64,000 bases of DNA from Tissierellales bacterium (GCA_014360205.1 JACIXZ010000007.1:47599-111598), one strand, 5' to 3'; shown: positions 1 to 8,631, counted from the first letter of the stretch. Translations and numbers: made by a program. Notes: generated from the letters alone by a model not told the origin.

Positions 1-1
1 C

Positions 2-301
2 TATGAAAATAATAGGGCTTATAAATATTACTTTTTAAACAAATTGAGTAAAGGAGAAGTTGGCATTAATTACACTAAAGAAAAGTTAAAATACATCATA
101 AAATATGATCCTAATATATTGCCTTACCTAGGAATATGGGTTACAAAAGGAGGATTTAAAGGAGAATATAATTGCGCAATAGAACCTTCAAATGGATTTT
201 ATGATTCTCTCTTTACTGCATATCAAAATAACAAATTGCCCTGTCTAAGTTCACATGAAGAGATTAATTGGACTATTGAGATTCAAATATTAGAGTATTG
301 A
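2..301 (+). CDS. Aldose 1-epimerase-like protein, 3' end only
   Basis: An open frame enters from the left edge with no stop and ends in TAG/TGA-flanked sequence just before galE, so the 5' part lies outside the window; a TTG at 44 is internal. The visible ~99 residues contain LPYLGIWVTKGG followed by a YNCAIEPSNGFYDS segment, which resembles the C-terminal part of aldose epimerase-fold proteins, where a Glu in an A-x-E-P context is catalytic. The gene sits 33 bp upstream of galE and so fits a sugar mutarotase feeding the Leloir pathway. The family call is from motif recall only; the substrate is unknown. Confidence 0.6.
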   Translation, partial: YENNRAYKYYFLNKLSKGEVGINYTKEKLKYIIKYDPNILPYLGIWVTKGGFKGEYNCAIEPSNGFYDSLFTAYQNNKLPCLSSHEEINWTIEIQILEY

Positions 302-334
302 GATTTGGATTTTTTAATGAAGGGAGGCAAAACA

Positions 335-1327
335 ATGTCTTTATTAATTACAGGAGGAGCTGGATATATTGGTTCTCATACTTTAAAATATTTTACTGAA
401 AAAGGGAAAGAAGTAGTTGTGGTAGATAATCTAGAAACTGGGCATAAAGAGTTTGTCAGAGATGCAATTTTTTATAATTTAGATATTAGAAATAAAATAG
501 AATTGGATAAGTTATTTAAAAAACATGATATCGAAGGAGTTATACATTTTGCTGCAAATTCTATCGTTGGAGAAAGCATGATAGATCCTTACAAGTATTA
601 TCATAACAATGTATACGGGATGTTATGTCTATTGGATGTTATGAAACATAATAATGTTAAAAAGATAGTTTTTTCCTCTACTGCTGCTGTTTATGGCGAA
701 CCCAGAGAAATACCAATATCAGAAGACAATCCTACATTACCAACTAATCCATATGGGGAAACAAAGTTAGCGATGGAGAGAATGATGCATTGGTTTGATG
801 TAGCTTATGGGATAAAATATGTATCGCTTAGGTATTTTAATGCCGCTGGAGCGATAGAGGACTCTAGTATTGGTGAATTACATATACCTGAGACTCATTT
901 AATTCCTCTGATATTACAAGTTCCACTAGGTCAAAAAGATAGAGTATATGTATTTGGAGATGATTATCCAACTAAAGATGGAACTTGCATAAGAGATTAT
1001 GTACATGTGATGGATTTAGCTTCGGCACATTATTTAGCTTATAATTACCTTTTAGAAGGGAACGAAAGCCAAGTATTTAATTTAGGCAATGAAATTGGAT
1101 ATACGGTGTTTGAAGTGATAAATACAGCTAAAAAGGTCACTGGATGCAAAATACCAGTTGAGGTTATTGGAAGAAGAAGTGGAGATCCTGCTGCGTTAAT
1201 AGCTTCATCAAAAAAAATTAAAGATACACTAAATTGGGAACTTAAGTACAGTTCTCTAGAAAAAATTATTAAAGATGCATGGGAATTTCAAAAAAATTAT
1301 ATAAATAAATGGAAAGAGAGGAACTGA
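335..1327 (+). CDS. galE: UDP-glucose 4-epimerase
   Basis: GalE interconverts UDP-galactose and UDP-glucose in the Leloir pathway (cytosolic, NAD-bound). The 330-residue protein has the N-terminal Rossmann motif GGAGYIGSH at residues 7-15, the SST segment near residue 115 and the catalytic pair Y140xxxK144 (NPYGETK), as in extended short-chain dehydrogenases. Length matches the family. I start at ATG 335, which has GGGAGG 7 bases upstream, rather than at the TTG at 305. It is followed directly by galT and galK on the same strand, with the galT start 2 bases past the galE stop, so the three are co-transcribed. Confidence 0.96.
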   Translation: MSLLITGGAGYIGSHTLKYFTEKGKEVVVVDNLETGHKEFVRDAIFYNLDIRNKIELDKLFKKHDIEGVIHFAANSIVGESMIDPYKYYHNNVYGMLCLLDVMKHNNVKKIVFSSTAAVYGEPREIPISEDNPTLPTNPYGETKLAMERMMHWFDVAYGIKYVSLRYFNAAGAIEDSSIGELHIPETHLIPLILQVPLGQKDRVYVFGDDYPTKDGTCIRDYVHVMDLASAHYLAYNYLLEGNESQVFNLGNEIGYTVFEVINTAKKVTGCKIPVEVIGRRSGDPAALIASSKKIKDTLNWELKYSSLEKIIKDAWEFQKNYINKWKERN

Positions 1328-1329
1328 TT

Positions 1330-2313
1330 ATGGCAGAGCTGAGATGGAATCCACTACTGAGAGACTGGACAATGGTAGCGGCACATAGACAGCACAGACC
1401 AGATATGCCTAAAGATTATTGCCCATTTTGCCCTAATTCTGGGAAAGTACCAAAGGATTATGAAGTATATAAATATGACAATGACTTTCCTGTATTATCA
1501 CTCAATCCTCCAAAACCGGATGAAGTCGGAAATGATTTTTATAAAGTAAGAGAAGCATATGGAAAATGTGAAGTTATATTGTATTCACCTCTTCACGATG
1601 CATCTTTGTGTGAATTAAGTATTGAGCATATAGTGAAATTAGTTGATCTTTGGGTGAACAGATATGAAGAGCTATCAAAAGACGAGAAGATAAAATACGT
1701 GCTAATTTTTGAAAATAGGGGCAAAGAAGTTGGTGTTACTATGCCTCACCCACATGGTCAAATATACGGATATTCTTTTATGCCACTAAAGATTAAAACA
1801 GAGTTAGATTCATCTAAAGATTATTACGAAAACAGTGGAGAATGCCTGATGTGTAGGATTAACAAAGAAGAGTTAGAGTTTAAAGAGAGAATAATTATAC
1901 AAAACGATGATTTTATTGCATATTTACCATTTTTTACTGATTATCCTTATGGGGTTTTTATATCTACTAGAAAACACATTCCCAATATGTTAAGTTTTTC
2001 TGAAGAAAATAAGCTTAATTTTGCTAGGATTTTAAAAGACGTTACAGGAAGTTTTGATTTACTATTTAACAAGAAATTTCCATATATGATGGTCATACAT
2101 CAAGCACCAGTGAATTCCTATGAATATAGTAATTGTGAAGACTATTATCACTTCCATGTAGAATTCTACCCTCCACTAAGAGGTGCAAATAGCATAAAAT
2201 ATAATGCTTCATCAGAAACTGGAGCTTGGGCAGCTGCAAATCCTAGATGTATTGAAGAGACAGCTGATGAACTTAAACTTGCTTATAAGAGATTTAAGAA
2301 CACTAAGGAGTGA
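1330..2313 (+). CDS. galT: Galactose-1-phosphate uridylyltransferase
   Basis: GalT transfers UMP from UDP-glucose to galactose-1-phosphate. The 327-residue protein has the zinc-site start CPFCPNSGK, the HIT-type active-site motif PHPHGQ (the second His is the expected UMP carrier) and a YHFHVEFYPP segment near the C terminus. ATG 1330 is preferred over the ATG at 1309 because AGAGAGG lies about 9 bases upstream and because the longer form would overlap galE. Translation is probably coupled to galE upstream and to galK downstream, whose Shine-Dalgarno site lies on the galT stop. Confidence 0.96.
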   Translation: MAELRWNPLLRDWTMVAAHRQHRPDMPKDYCPFCPNSGKVPKDYEVYKYDNDFPVLSLNPPKPDEVGNDFYKVREAYGKCEVILYSPLHDASLCELSIEHIVKLVDLWVNRYEELSKDEKIKYVLIFENRGKEVGVTMPHPHGQIYGYSFMPLKIKTELDSSKDYYENSGECLMCRINKEELEFKERIIIQNDDFIAYLPFFTDYPYGVFISTRKHIPNMLSFSEENKLNFARILKDVTGSFDLLFNKKFPYMMVIHQAPVNSYEYSNCEDYYHFHVEFYPPLRGANSIKYNASSETGAWAAANPRCIEETADELKLAYKRFKNTKE

Positions 2314-2318
2314 TAGTA

Positions 2319-3494
2319 TTGCTTTTAGATAGGCTTAAAGACAAATTTGTCGAATTATATGGTGATGGAGATATATTCACTTTTTTCTCCCCTAGCAGAA
2401 TCAACTTAATTGGTGAACATATAGATTATAATGGAGGTAGAGTTTTACCAGCCGCAATAAATATTGGGACTTATGGTCTAGTTAGAAAAAGAGCTGACGA
2501 TCTTATAAATCTGACATCTGAAAATATAGATTTGAAAGTGACTGTAAGTCTTGAAGACGTGAAATATGATAGAGCACATGGATGGGGTAATTATCCTAAA
2601 GGAGTCTTATACTTCATGAAAGAAAGAGAATATAATATTGGAGGAATGGATATCTTAGTGAAAGGGAATATTCCAAATGGAGCTGGTCTATCTTCATCTG
2701 CTTCATTAGAATTATTAATTGCTGAAATGGCGAATATTCTATTCAATAATGGAGAAATACCAATGTTGGAGCTAGTAAAACTTTGCCAAAGAGCAGAGAA
2801 TGAATTCATTGGAGTAAGATGTGGAATAATGGATCAATTTGCAATTGGAATGGGCAAGAAAAATAAAGTTATATTATTAGATACAAATACTCTTGAATAT
2901 GAATATATCGAAATTAGTTTAGGAGACAATGCTTTAGTAGTGATGGACACCAACAAGAGAAGGGAATTAAGTGACTCTAAATACAATGAAAGAAGAGCAG
3001 AGTGTGAAGAGGGATTGAAAATATTGCAGGAATTTAGAAATATAAATAGTTTATGTGACTTGAGCATAGAAGAATACAATTCTTTAAAGAGTCATATAAG
3101 TGATGACAAAATTAGAAAAAGAGTGAAACATGTCGTTTATGAAAACAATAGAGTAAATTTAACTAGCACAGCACTGCGAATTGGAGATATTGAATCGTTG
3201 GGGAAATTTCTCATTGAATCCCATAATTCATTGAAAGACTTATATGAAGTTACAGGGATTGAGCTTGATAGCATAGTAAATGCAGCTAATAGCTTTGACT
3301 TTTGTCTTGGAGCTAGAATGATGGGTGCGGGATTTGGAGGATGTGCAATAGCTATAGTCGAAAGAGAAAAACTTGAGGAATTTATGAGCCATGTTGAACG
3401 TATCTATAAAAAAGAAATAGGAAAACAATGTAAGTTTTATATAGCTGAAATTAGTGATGGAACAAGACAGTTGAACAATTGTGCATTGGACTAA
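2319..3494 (+). CDS. galK: Galactokinase
   Basis: GalK phosphorylates galactose with ATP, the first committed Leloir step. GHMP kinase features are clear: the galactokinase signature around GEHIDYNGG (residues 34-42), the phosphate-binding motif GAGLSSSASLE and the C-terminal GAGFGGCAIA. Size (391 residues) is normal. I choose the TTG at 2319, 8 bases after AAGGAG (2305-2310), over the in-frame GTG at 2310 that overlaps that site. It is the last intact gene of the gal group; decayed DNA follows. Confidence 0.95.
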   Translation: MLLDRLKDKFVELYGDGDIFTFFSPSRINLIGEHIDYNGGRVLPAAINIGTYGLVRKRADDLINLTSENIDLKVTVSLEDVKYDRAHGWGNYPKGVLYFMKEREYNIGGMDILVKGNIPNGAGLSSSASLELLIAEMANILFNNGEIPMLELVKLCQRAENEFIGVRCGIMDQFAIGMGKKNKVILLDTNTLEYEYIEISLGDNALVVMDTNKRRELSDSKYNERRAECEEGLKILQEFRNINSLCDLSIEEYNSLKSHISDDKIRKRVKHVVYENNRVNLTSTALRIGDIESLGKFLIESHNSLKDLYEVTGIELDSIVNAANSFDFCLGARMMGAGFGGCAIAIVEREKLEEFMSHVERIYKKEIGKQCKFYIAEISDGTRQLNNCALD

Positions 3495-3837
3495 TAAAAT
3501 TACATTTAATATATCACTATAAAACTATACTAAAAATTATTTTTTTGAATTTCATAGTGTAAAAATTGTTGGAAAAATAAATAAAAATATAGAGAATATT
3601 CCTCGATTTGATATAATGTAATTGACTAAGCTACAAAAAAAGGAGTATATTCTATACAATCAATACTGAAAAGTTAAAAATGGAATTAAATAATGATATA
3701 TATATATATATATATCATAAGATGAACTATTGAAAACATATGGTAAAGGATAAAGATTTATTTGAAGAAAAAAATATAGATGTAATGCAGAGGAACATAT
3801 AAGTCACATGTTATCATCGAAATTAAGCTTAAGATAG
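3495..3837 (+). other. Gene-free stretch after galK, probably decayed DNA
   Basis: No intact gene is present. It holds runs of A/T, an isolated TATAAT (3612-3617), the (AT)n palindrome listed separately, and three short overlapping reading fragments at 3721-3836 in different frames (DELLKTYGKG, then KDLFEEKNIDVMQ, then EEHISHMLSSK). The fragments read like one frameshifted coding remnant, possibly the N-terminal part of a transposase, but I cannot assign a family. The stretch ends where the permease relic begins. Confidence 0.4.
3693..3718. repeat. (AT)n tract inside a perfect palindrome
   Basis: A 26-base perfectly self-complementary stretch: an alternating TA run (3696-3715) capped by ATG on the left and CAT on the right. 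It could form a cruciform or be a slippage-prone microsatellite. It lies within the decayed stretch after galK. No function is evident. Confidence 0.6.
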
Positions 3838-4074
3838 ACTAATGGTATGGGTTTTGAACTTGATGCTATTGCGGCAGCTTATGTAGGTGGAGTATCAGCA
3901 GCAGGTGGAGTTGGGAAAGTTACAGGCTCAATAATAGGTGCACTTGTTATGGCATCATTATCAAACGGAATGAATTTAATGGGTGTTGGCATATCTTATC
4001 AATATATGATTAGAGGAGCAATTTTAATATTAGCAGTAGTATTTGATGTTGTAACTAGAAACCGAAATTCATAA
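3838..4074 (+). pseudogene. C-terminal relic of MglC/RbsC-type sugar ABC permease
   Basis: The 75-residue frame from ATG 3847 (plus a few in-frame residues back to the stop at 3835) reads GFELDAIAAAYVGGVSAAGG and ends with a membrane segment and FDVVTRN. This matches the last quarter of galactose/ribose-type ABC permeases (BPD_transp_2 family), which are normally about 330 residues. The N-terminal three quarters are missing and no Shine-Dalgarno site precedes the ATG. Placed just after galETK, it is probably what remains of a methyl-galactoside/galactose importer operon; the ATPase and binding protein genes are not seen here. Confidence 0.82.
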
Positions 4075-4100
4075 CAGGCTTTTGTTATAGAAGGTAAAAT

Positions 4101-4814
4101 ATGAATAAAGCAATTAACTTAACGATAAAAATAATTCTAATAATTTTATTTTTTGCATATGTCAGTTTTATGATAATAGACATATTCTACATTGATTTAT
4201 ATTTTTATTCAAACTGGATTAAATTTATATCTATAGCATTGATAGTATCTTTAAGTTTCGTAGAGAGAAAAGTTTGTTTATCAAAAATAGACATTAATTT
4301 ATTGAATATTGCTATGGTTTTAACTTTATTTGCTGATTACTTTTTACTTATCAAAGGGAGTAATTACATCCTAGGTTTAGCTATTTTTTCAGTGGCTCAT
4401 TTATTTCATGGGATTAGAATGCATAAAGATAATACAAAAATAATTCTTATTAGATTTATTAGTTTTTTGATTGTTGTATTTATATTATATTCTGTTTTTT
4501 TAGGAACACCTTACGAAATTGATTTAATTATATTTTTAAGTTTATTTTATTTTGTAAATTTAATATCTAATTTATTTAGGGCATTTGATATTCATAAATA
4601 CAATAAGTTGCCAGCTATAAATAGTTCTTTACTTGTGGCAGGATTTACACTTTTTTTATTGTGTGATATAAATGTTGGATTGTATAATATTTTATCCACT
4701 AATTCAAGCAATATCATTTTCAATATATTAAATGATTTATCTCTTAGACTTATTTGGTTTTTTTATTTGCCATCGCAAGTTTTTATAGTATTGAGTGGCC
4801 TTGATTTTAGTTAA
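4101..4814 (+). CDS. YhhN-like multi-pass membrane protein
   Basis: A 237-residue, strongly hydrophobic protein with about seven to eight predicted membrane segments. The central LFADYFLLIKG and the following GLAIFSVAHLFHG match the spacing of the YhhN/TMEM86 family (lysoplasmalogenase-like), where Asp and His residues in the membrane are conserved. ATG 4101 follows AGAAGG. It starts 27 bases after the permease relic. Activity is not demonstrated for most bacterial members, so I give family only. Confidence 0.55.
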   Translation: MNKAINLTIKIILIILFFAYVSFMIIDIFYIDLYFYSNWIKFISIALIVSLSFVERKVCLSKIDINLLNIAMVLTLFADYFLLIKGSNYILGLAIFSVAHLFHGIRMHKDNTKIILIRFISFLIVVFILYSVFLGTPYEIDLIIFLSLFYFVNLISNLFRAFDIHKYNKLPAINSSLLVAGFTLFLLCDINVGLYNILSTNSSNIIFNILNDLSLRLIWFFYLPSQVFIVLSGLDFS

Positions 4815-4884
4815 GGAATATAAATGTTATATTACTATCATATATGGGTATTTTTATACTAAAATTTGTGTTAGGAGGCAATAA

Positions 4885-5145
4885 ATGGATAATAATCAAA
4901 ATGTTTACCAAGTAAAAGATGACACAGTAAGTGTTAAAGAATGGCTTATTACTATGCTGATTCTTCTAATTCCTGTAGTAAATATTGTAATGACATTTGT
5001 TTGGGCATTTGGAAGCAATACTAAACCTAGCAAAGCTAATTATTTTAAAGCTAGTATATTATTTTGGATAATAGGAATAGTACTTTATTTTGTTCTTATG
5101 ATGTTGGGTATTTTTAGTTTTGGAATGTTGAACTCATATATTTAA
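4885..5145 (+). CDS. Small two-TM membrane protein, unknown function
   Basis: An 86-residue protein with a short polar N terminus and two hydrophobic helices (about residues 22-42 and 55-80) separated by a polar SNTKPSKANYFK loop. GGAGG precedes ATG 4885 at good spacing. The protein type (VSVKEWL followed by a helix, then NTKPSKANYFKA) is one I have seen in many clostridial genomes as an uncharacterised membrane protein. It lies 23 bases upstream of the nitroreductase gene and may be co-transcribed with it. No function is assigned. Confidence 0.7.
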   Translation: MDNNQNVYQVKDDTVSVKEWLITMLILLIPVVNIVMTFVWAFGSNTKPSKANYFKASILFWIIGIVLYFVLMMLGIFSFGMLNSYI

Positions 5146-5168
5146 GTGGATTATTAGGAGGGATTTTT

Positions 5169-5918
5169 ATGAATGAAACGATTAAAACTCAATTAAATCA
5201 TAGGACTATTAGGGAATTTAAAGACAAGCCAATTCCTCAAGATATATTTAACACCCTCATGGAAGTAGCTAGACAAACACCTACTTCTAATGGAATGCAA
5301 TCATTTTCTATAATAAGGGTTAGAGATATGGATAAAAAATCTATTGTTTCTGAAGTCTGCAATCAAGAATATGTTAAAAGAGCACCTGAGCTGTTGATAT
5401 TTATTGTAGATCAATTCAGAAACATGATGATAGCAAAAGAAAAAGGTGGAAACATAGAAAATGCTAATGACATGGATAGATTTTTTCAAGGATTTACTGA
5501 CGCATGTTTAGCAGCTCAAAATGTTGTTGTAGCTGCTGAATCCATGGGCTTGGGAACTGTATATTTTGGCAGCATATTAAATGACCCACAAATGATAATA
5601 GATACTTTTGAATTACCAGAGCTAACTTTCCCTGTAGTAGGACTAGGAATTGGATATCCAAATCAAGAACCACAATTAAAACCTCGCATGGATATGAGTT
5701 TAAGGCTATTTGAAGACAAATACTTTATATTTGAAAATTATTTAAAAGCAATAGAAGATTATGACAAAAAAATGACTGAATACTATGATTTACGAAATGC
5801 TAATAAAAGAGTGGATTCATTTTCTGATCAAATAGTAGCTAAACTAAAAAATCCTATTTTGAAAAGACAAGAAATTCTAAAGATAATTAAAAAACAAGGA
5901 TTTGACTTAAAAATATGA
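5169..5918 (+). CDS. Nitroreductase-family NAD(P)H:FMN oxidoreductase
   Basis: A 249-residue flavoprotein of the nitroreductase fold, closest in layout to NfsA/NfrA-type enzymes: N-terminal HRTIREFKDKPI (FMN-binding Arg), ARQTPTSNGMQS, the central helix with ACLAAQNVVVAAESMGLGTVYFG, and a long C-terminal extension. Such enzymes reduce flavins, quinones or nitro compounds; the natural substrate cannot be read from sequence. GGAGGG sits upstream of ATG 5169. The stop overlaps the start of thpR by 4 bases (ATGA), so the two are translationally coupled. Confidence 0.85.
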   Translation: MNETIKTQLNHRTIREFKDKPIPQDIFNTLMEVARQTPTSNGMQSFSIIRVRDMDKKSIVSEVCNQEYVKRAPELLIFIVDQFRNMMIAKEKGGNIENANDMDRFFQGFTDACLAAQNVVVAAESMGLGTVYFGSILNDPQMIIDTFELPELTFPVVGLGIGYPNQEPQLKPRMDMSLRLFEDKYFIFENYLKAIEDYDKKMTEYYDLRNANKRVDSFSDQIVAKLKNPILKRQEILKIIKKQGFDLKI

Positions 5919-6433
5919 GATTGTTTATAGCTATAAACTTTGATGATTTGACTAAAAACAAAATCTATAATATTTCTAGTCAGTTAAAAGCTCATTCTAT
6001 AAAGGGTAAGTTTGTTCATAAAGAGCATATTCATTTAACAATAGAATTCATAGGTGAGGTTGAGGAGGAAAAAACGAAAGAAATAGAATCCATGATAGAA
6101 AACTATTCCATAAATCCATTTGAAATTTTTATAAGTGGGTTAGGTGTTTTTAATACTAGGCATGGAGATATATATTGGTTAAAAGTCAAGGAGAATGATT
6201 ATTTATACTATTTACAAAAAGATATTCATAATAGATTGTTAGGGTTGAATCTAAAGATTGAAGAACGGAAATATATTCCTCACATAACTTTAGGAAGAGA
6301 TGTAGTATTAAAAGATCAACCCAAAGAACTAGAAAAAATAGAATTTAATTATACGGTTGGAAGGATTTCTCTTTTTAAATCGTTTAATTCTGGGAATAAA
6401 CTTATACATGAGATTATCGCAGAAAGCAAATAG
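5915..6433 (+). CDS. thpR: RNA 2',3'-cyclic phosphodiesterase (2'-5' RNA ligase family)
   Basis: The 172-residue protein carries the two H-x-T motifs that define the 2H phosphoesterase family: HLTIEF near residue 44 and HITLGR near residue 127, with the characteristic N-terminal MRLFIAINF. ThpR opens 2',3'-cyclic phosphate RNA ends to 2'-phosphate; the physiological RNA is uncertain in bacteria. Length is typical. The start codon overlaps the nitroreductase stop. It converges on the XRE-cupin gene with about 20 bases between stops. Confidence 0.88.
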   Translation: MRLFIAINFDDLTKNKIYNISSQLKAHSIKGKFVHKEHIHLTIEFIGEVEEEKTKEIESMIENYSINPFEIFISGLGVFNTRHGDIYWLKVKENDYLYYLQKDIHNRLLGLNLKIEERKYIPHITLGRDVVLKDQPKELEKIEFNYTVGRISLFKSFNSGNKLIHEIIAESK

Positions 6434-6454
6434 AAGACCTAAATTCTTCAGCGA

Positions 6455-7012
6455 TTAAAAGCTAGGAGGAGTCATTGCCCAAACTGATATGCAATCGACT
6501 TCTCCTATATTTACATATCTGTGCGGCACCGTGCTATCGAAATATATGCTATCACCTTCATTTAGGGCGAAATCACCTTTTGCCGTTTTTATTAGAAGTT
6601 TTCCCTCAATTATATATCCACATTCTTCTCCGTCATGGACAATAAGTTCGTTTTGTAGTGAATCTCCAGGTTTAATAGTGATATATAAAAATTCTATTTT
6701 TTTATTTAAATTTGGCGATAGTAGTTCATATATTCCATTATTATTTGATACAATGAGCTTTTTCCTTTCTGATTTTCTAATCACTGAGCACCAATTTTTA
6801 TCCCTATCAATAGCTTCATCTAATAAATAGCCTATGGACACATCTAAAGCTTGAGATATTTTCCATAATGTTACAATAGTTGGAGAAACAATGTTTCTCT
6901 CTATTTGACTAATTAGACCTGAACTCAGTTTAGAATTTTTAGCTAAATCATTAATTGTCATATTTTTAGTTCTTCTTAACTCTCTTATTTTATTTCCAAT
7001 ATTTATTTCCAT
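6455..7012 (-). CDS. XRE-family repressor with C-terminal cupin sensor domain
   Basis: 185 residues: an N-terminal HTH_3 domain (about 5-60, with KNMTINDLAKNSKLSSGLIS containing the recognition helix) and a C-terminal cupin barrel (about 110-178, with HDGEECGYIIEG and a later PHRYVN). Regulators of this layout (PuuR/SinR-like) usually bind a small ligand in the cupin and control a neighbouring metabolic operon. I start at ATG 7012, which has GAGGAG upstream, rather than the longer 7042 form. A palindrome lies 53-75 bp upstream. The likely original partner is the DUF819-dipeptidase operon, now separated by the IS110 relic; that link is inference. Confidence 0.87.
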   Translation of the reverse strand: MEINIGNKIRELRRTKNMTINDLAKNSKLSSGLISQIERNIVSPTIVTLWKISQALDVSIGYLLDEAIDRDKNWCSVIRKSERKKLIVSNNNGIYELLSPNLNKKIEFLYITIKPGDSLQNELIVHDGEECGYIIEGKLLIKTAKGDFALNEGDSIYFDSTVPHRYVNIGEVDCISVWAMTPPSF

Positions 7013-7064
7013 GTTACTCAACTCCTCGTATAATAAAGTCATAGTTTAAATACTATATTTTTTC

Positions 7065-7087
7065 TATCTCATAAGTCTTATGAGATA
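7065..7087. promoter_or_regulatory. 11-bp-arm palindrome, candidate operator
   Basis: TATCTCATAAG, one T, then the exact reverse complement CTTATGAGATA. It lies 53 bp upstream of the XRE-cupin start and just left of the IS110 relic. An autoregulatory operator of the XRE protein is the simplest reading. An insertion target is the alternative, since some IS110-family elements choose palindromic sites. Confidence 0.55.
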
Positions 7088-7151
7088 ATAATTGTACAGA
7101 TAGAGGTCGTAGTTCAGCTCCTTGAAGTGTTGTCTTCCTTTTTAATGGTTA

Positions 7152-7250
7152 CTCCTCTTCTTTACATCCATATGTGAATGAGCTGGATAATACCTAGTTA
7201 CTTAATATCTAACGAGGTAGTATTGTGCAAAGTAAAGAGGTCCTAGACTT
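7152..7250 (+). ncRNA. Candidate relic of an IS110 bridge RNA
   Basis: In the noncoding left end there is an outer pairing of CCTCTTCTTTAC (7154-7165, 3-base bulge) with GTAAAGAGG (7232-7240), and inside it a hairpin TACCTAGTTA (7191-7200) / TAACGAGGTA (7210-7219) with one mismatch and a 9-base loop. IS110-group elements encode a structured bridge RNA here that pairs with target and donor DNA. Seen: the stems. Known: the family property. Inferred: that this is, or was, such an RNA; the transposase itself is dead. Confidence 0.4.
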
Positions 7251-7282
7251 TATCTGTTAATATTTTAAAAGCTGGTGATTTT

Positions 7283-8455
7283 ATGTTTTATGTTGGTATC
7301 GATATTGCTAAGCAAAACCACGAAACTTCTATTATTAATTCTAAAGGCGAGATTCTTGATAAAAGTATTTCCTTTTCAAACTCTCAAGCAGGATGTGCTA
7401 AGGTAGTCTCTATGCTTGATAAAGTCCAAGCTTATTCCTCCAACGTTATTATTGGGATGGAAGCAACTGGTCATTACTGGGTTAGCCTTTATTATTTTCT
7501 GATTGATCTAGGCTTTACTGTTTATGTTATTAATCCTATTCAATCTGATGCCTTTAGAAAAATGTATATTAGATAAACCAAAAATGATTCTAAGGATTCT
7601 TTTGTAATAGCTCAAATTATGCGTTTTGCGCAATTTTCATCTACTTTTTTAGCCGATGGAGATATTATGGCTTTACGTCAACTATCTCGTTATAGACTTG
7701 CTTTAGTAGATGAATGTTATATTGGAAACGCAAGTATATTTTTCTTTTAGATCAAGTTTTTCCTGAATACTCTAAGCTTTTTATGATACCTTTGGGGTTA
7801 CTTCGAGAGAGTTTCTATCTAAATACCCTACCCCTGAAGACATGTTGTCCATAGATATAGACACTCTTGCAGAACTTTTATCGAAAGCAAGTAAAGGTCG
7901 ATTTGGTATTTCAAAAACTAATGAAATAAAAGAATTTACCTCTAATACCTTTGGAGTAAACTTTACTAAATATGCCTTTGCATTCCAAATTAAACAAATT
8001 ATTTCTCAAATTAACTTCATTGAAGAACAATTAGGAGAATAAAAAACAAAAATCTCAGAATATTATACCAAACTAATCAAGTTATCACAACTATTACAGG
8101 AATTGGTGATGTGCTAGGTGCAATTATCATTGGAGAAATTGGTGATATTTCTCGTTTTGAATCAGCTTCACATCTGGTTGATTTTGCAGGACTAGATATA
8201 GCTCTAAAACAATCTGGAGATTTCATTTGAACACAGACTAAAATTTCAAAACTTGGTTCTTCTTATCTTAGTAGAGCAATTTGGTAGGTTGTGACTGTTG
8301 CAGCTTTTAAATATCCAGCATTATCTGTATATTATCACTTGCTTAGAGCAAGAGGAAAACATCATTTAACAGCTATAGGTGCAGTTGCTAGAAAAACGCG
8401 CACATTATATTCGCTGTATTACGTGATAACAAACCTTATACCTGATATCAAATAA
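7283..8455 (+). pseudogene. IS110-family transposase, inactivated
   Basis: The N-terminal part reads MFYVGIDIAKQNHE (first Asp of the DEDD RuvC-like site) and GMEATGHYW (the Glu), as in DEDD_Tnp_IS110. The same frame has a stop at 7574 and another at 7748. Further homologous stretches continue in other frames (DQVFPEYSKLF, then SIDIDTLAELLSKASKGRFG), with stops near 8040, 8228 and 8284. The C-terminal Transposase_20-like part, GIGDVLGAIIIGEIGDI and FAGLDIALKQSGDF, is recognisable. At least four stops and two frameshifts make it non-functional. Confidence 0.9.
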
Positions 8456-8631
8456 TAATAACTTACATAGCTTATCCTTCATCCTAAATTTTGAATATCC
8501 AGTTTAGGTTTATTTATTTTGTTTAATTTTACATAAGAACTTATCACAGGTTCTGTCAATAGTGATTTCCACCTAGACGGATTCTGAAAGAAATTCTACA
8601 ATTGCAAAGGCAAAATAAATTACATTACTGC
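8456..8631 (+). other. Gene-free stretch between IS110 relic and DUF819 promoter
   Basis: No coding region. A weak hairpin CCTAAA (8483-8488) / TTTAGG (8503-8508) followed by a T-rich tail may be a degenerate terminator at the right end of the element. The remainder shows nothing I can name. Confidence 0.35.

Larger units (their letters stand above)
7088..8460 (+). mobile_element. Degenerate IS110-family insertion sequence
   Basis: The stretch holds an inactivated DEDD transposase preceded by about 195 bases of structured noncoding DNA, which is the layout of IS110-group elements (a long left noncoding end, no terminal inverted repeats). Exact ends cannot be fixed, since this family lacks inverted repeats; the left limit is placed at the palindrome and the right limit just after the transposase stop. 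The element lies between the XRE-cupin gene and the DUF819 operon. Confidence 0.7.

Noticed and set aside
6489..6830. Plus-strand 113-codon ORF over the XRE-cupin gene
   Set aside because: Shadow of the minus-strand regulator, which has clear HTH and cupin motifs and a good ribosome site.
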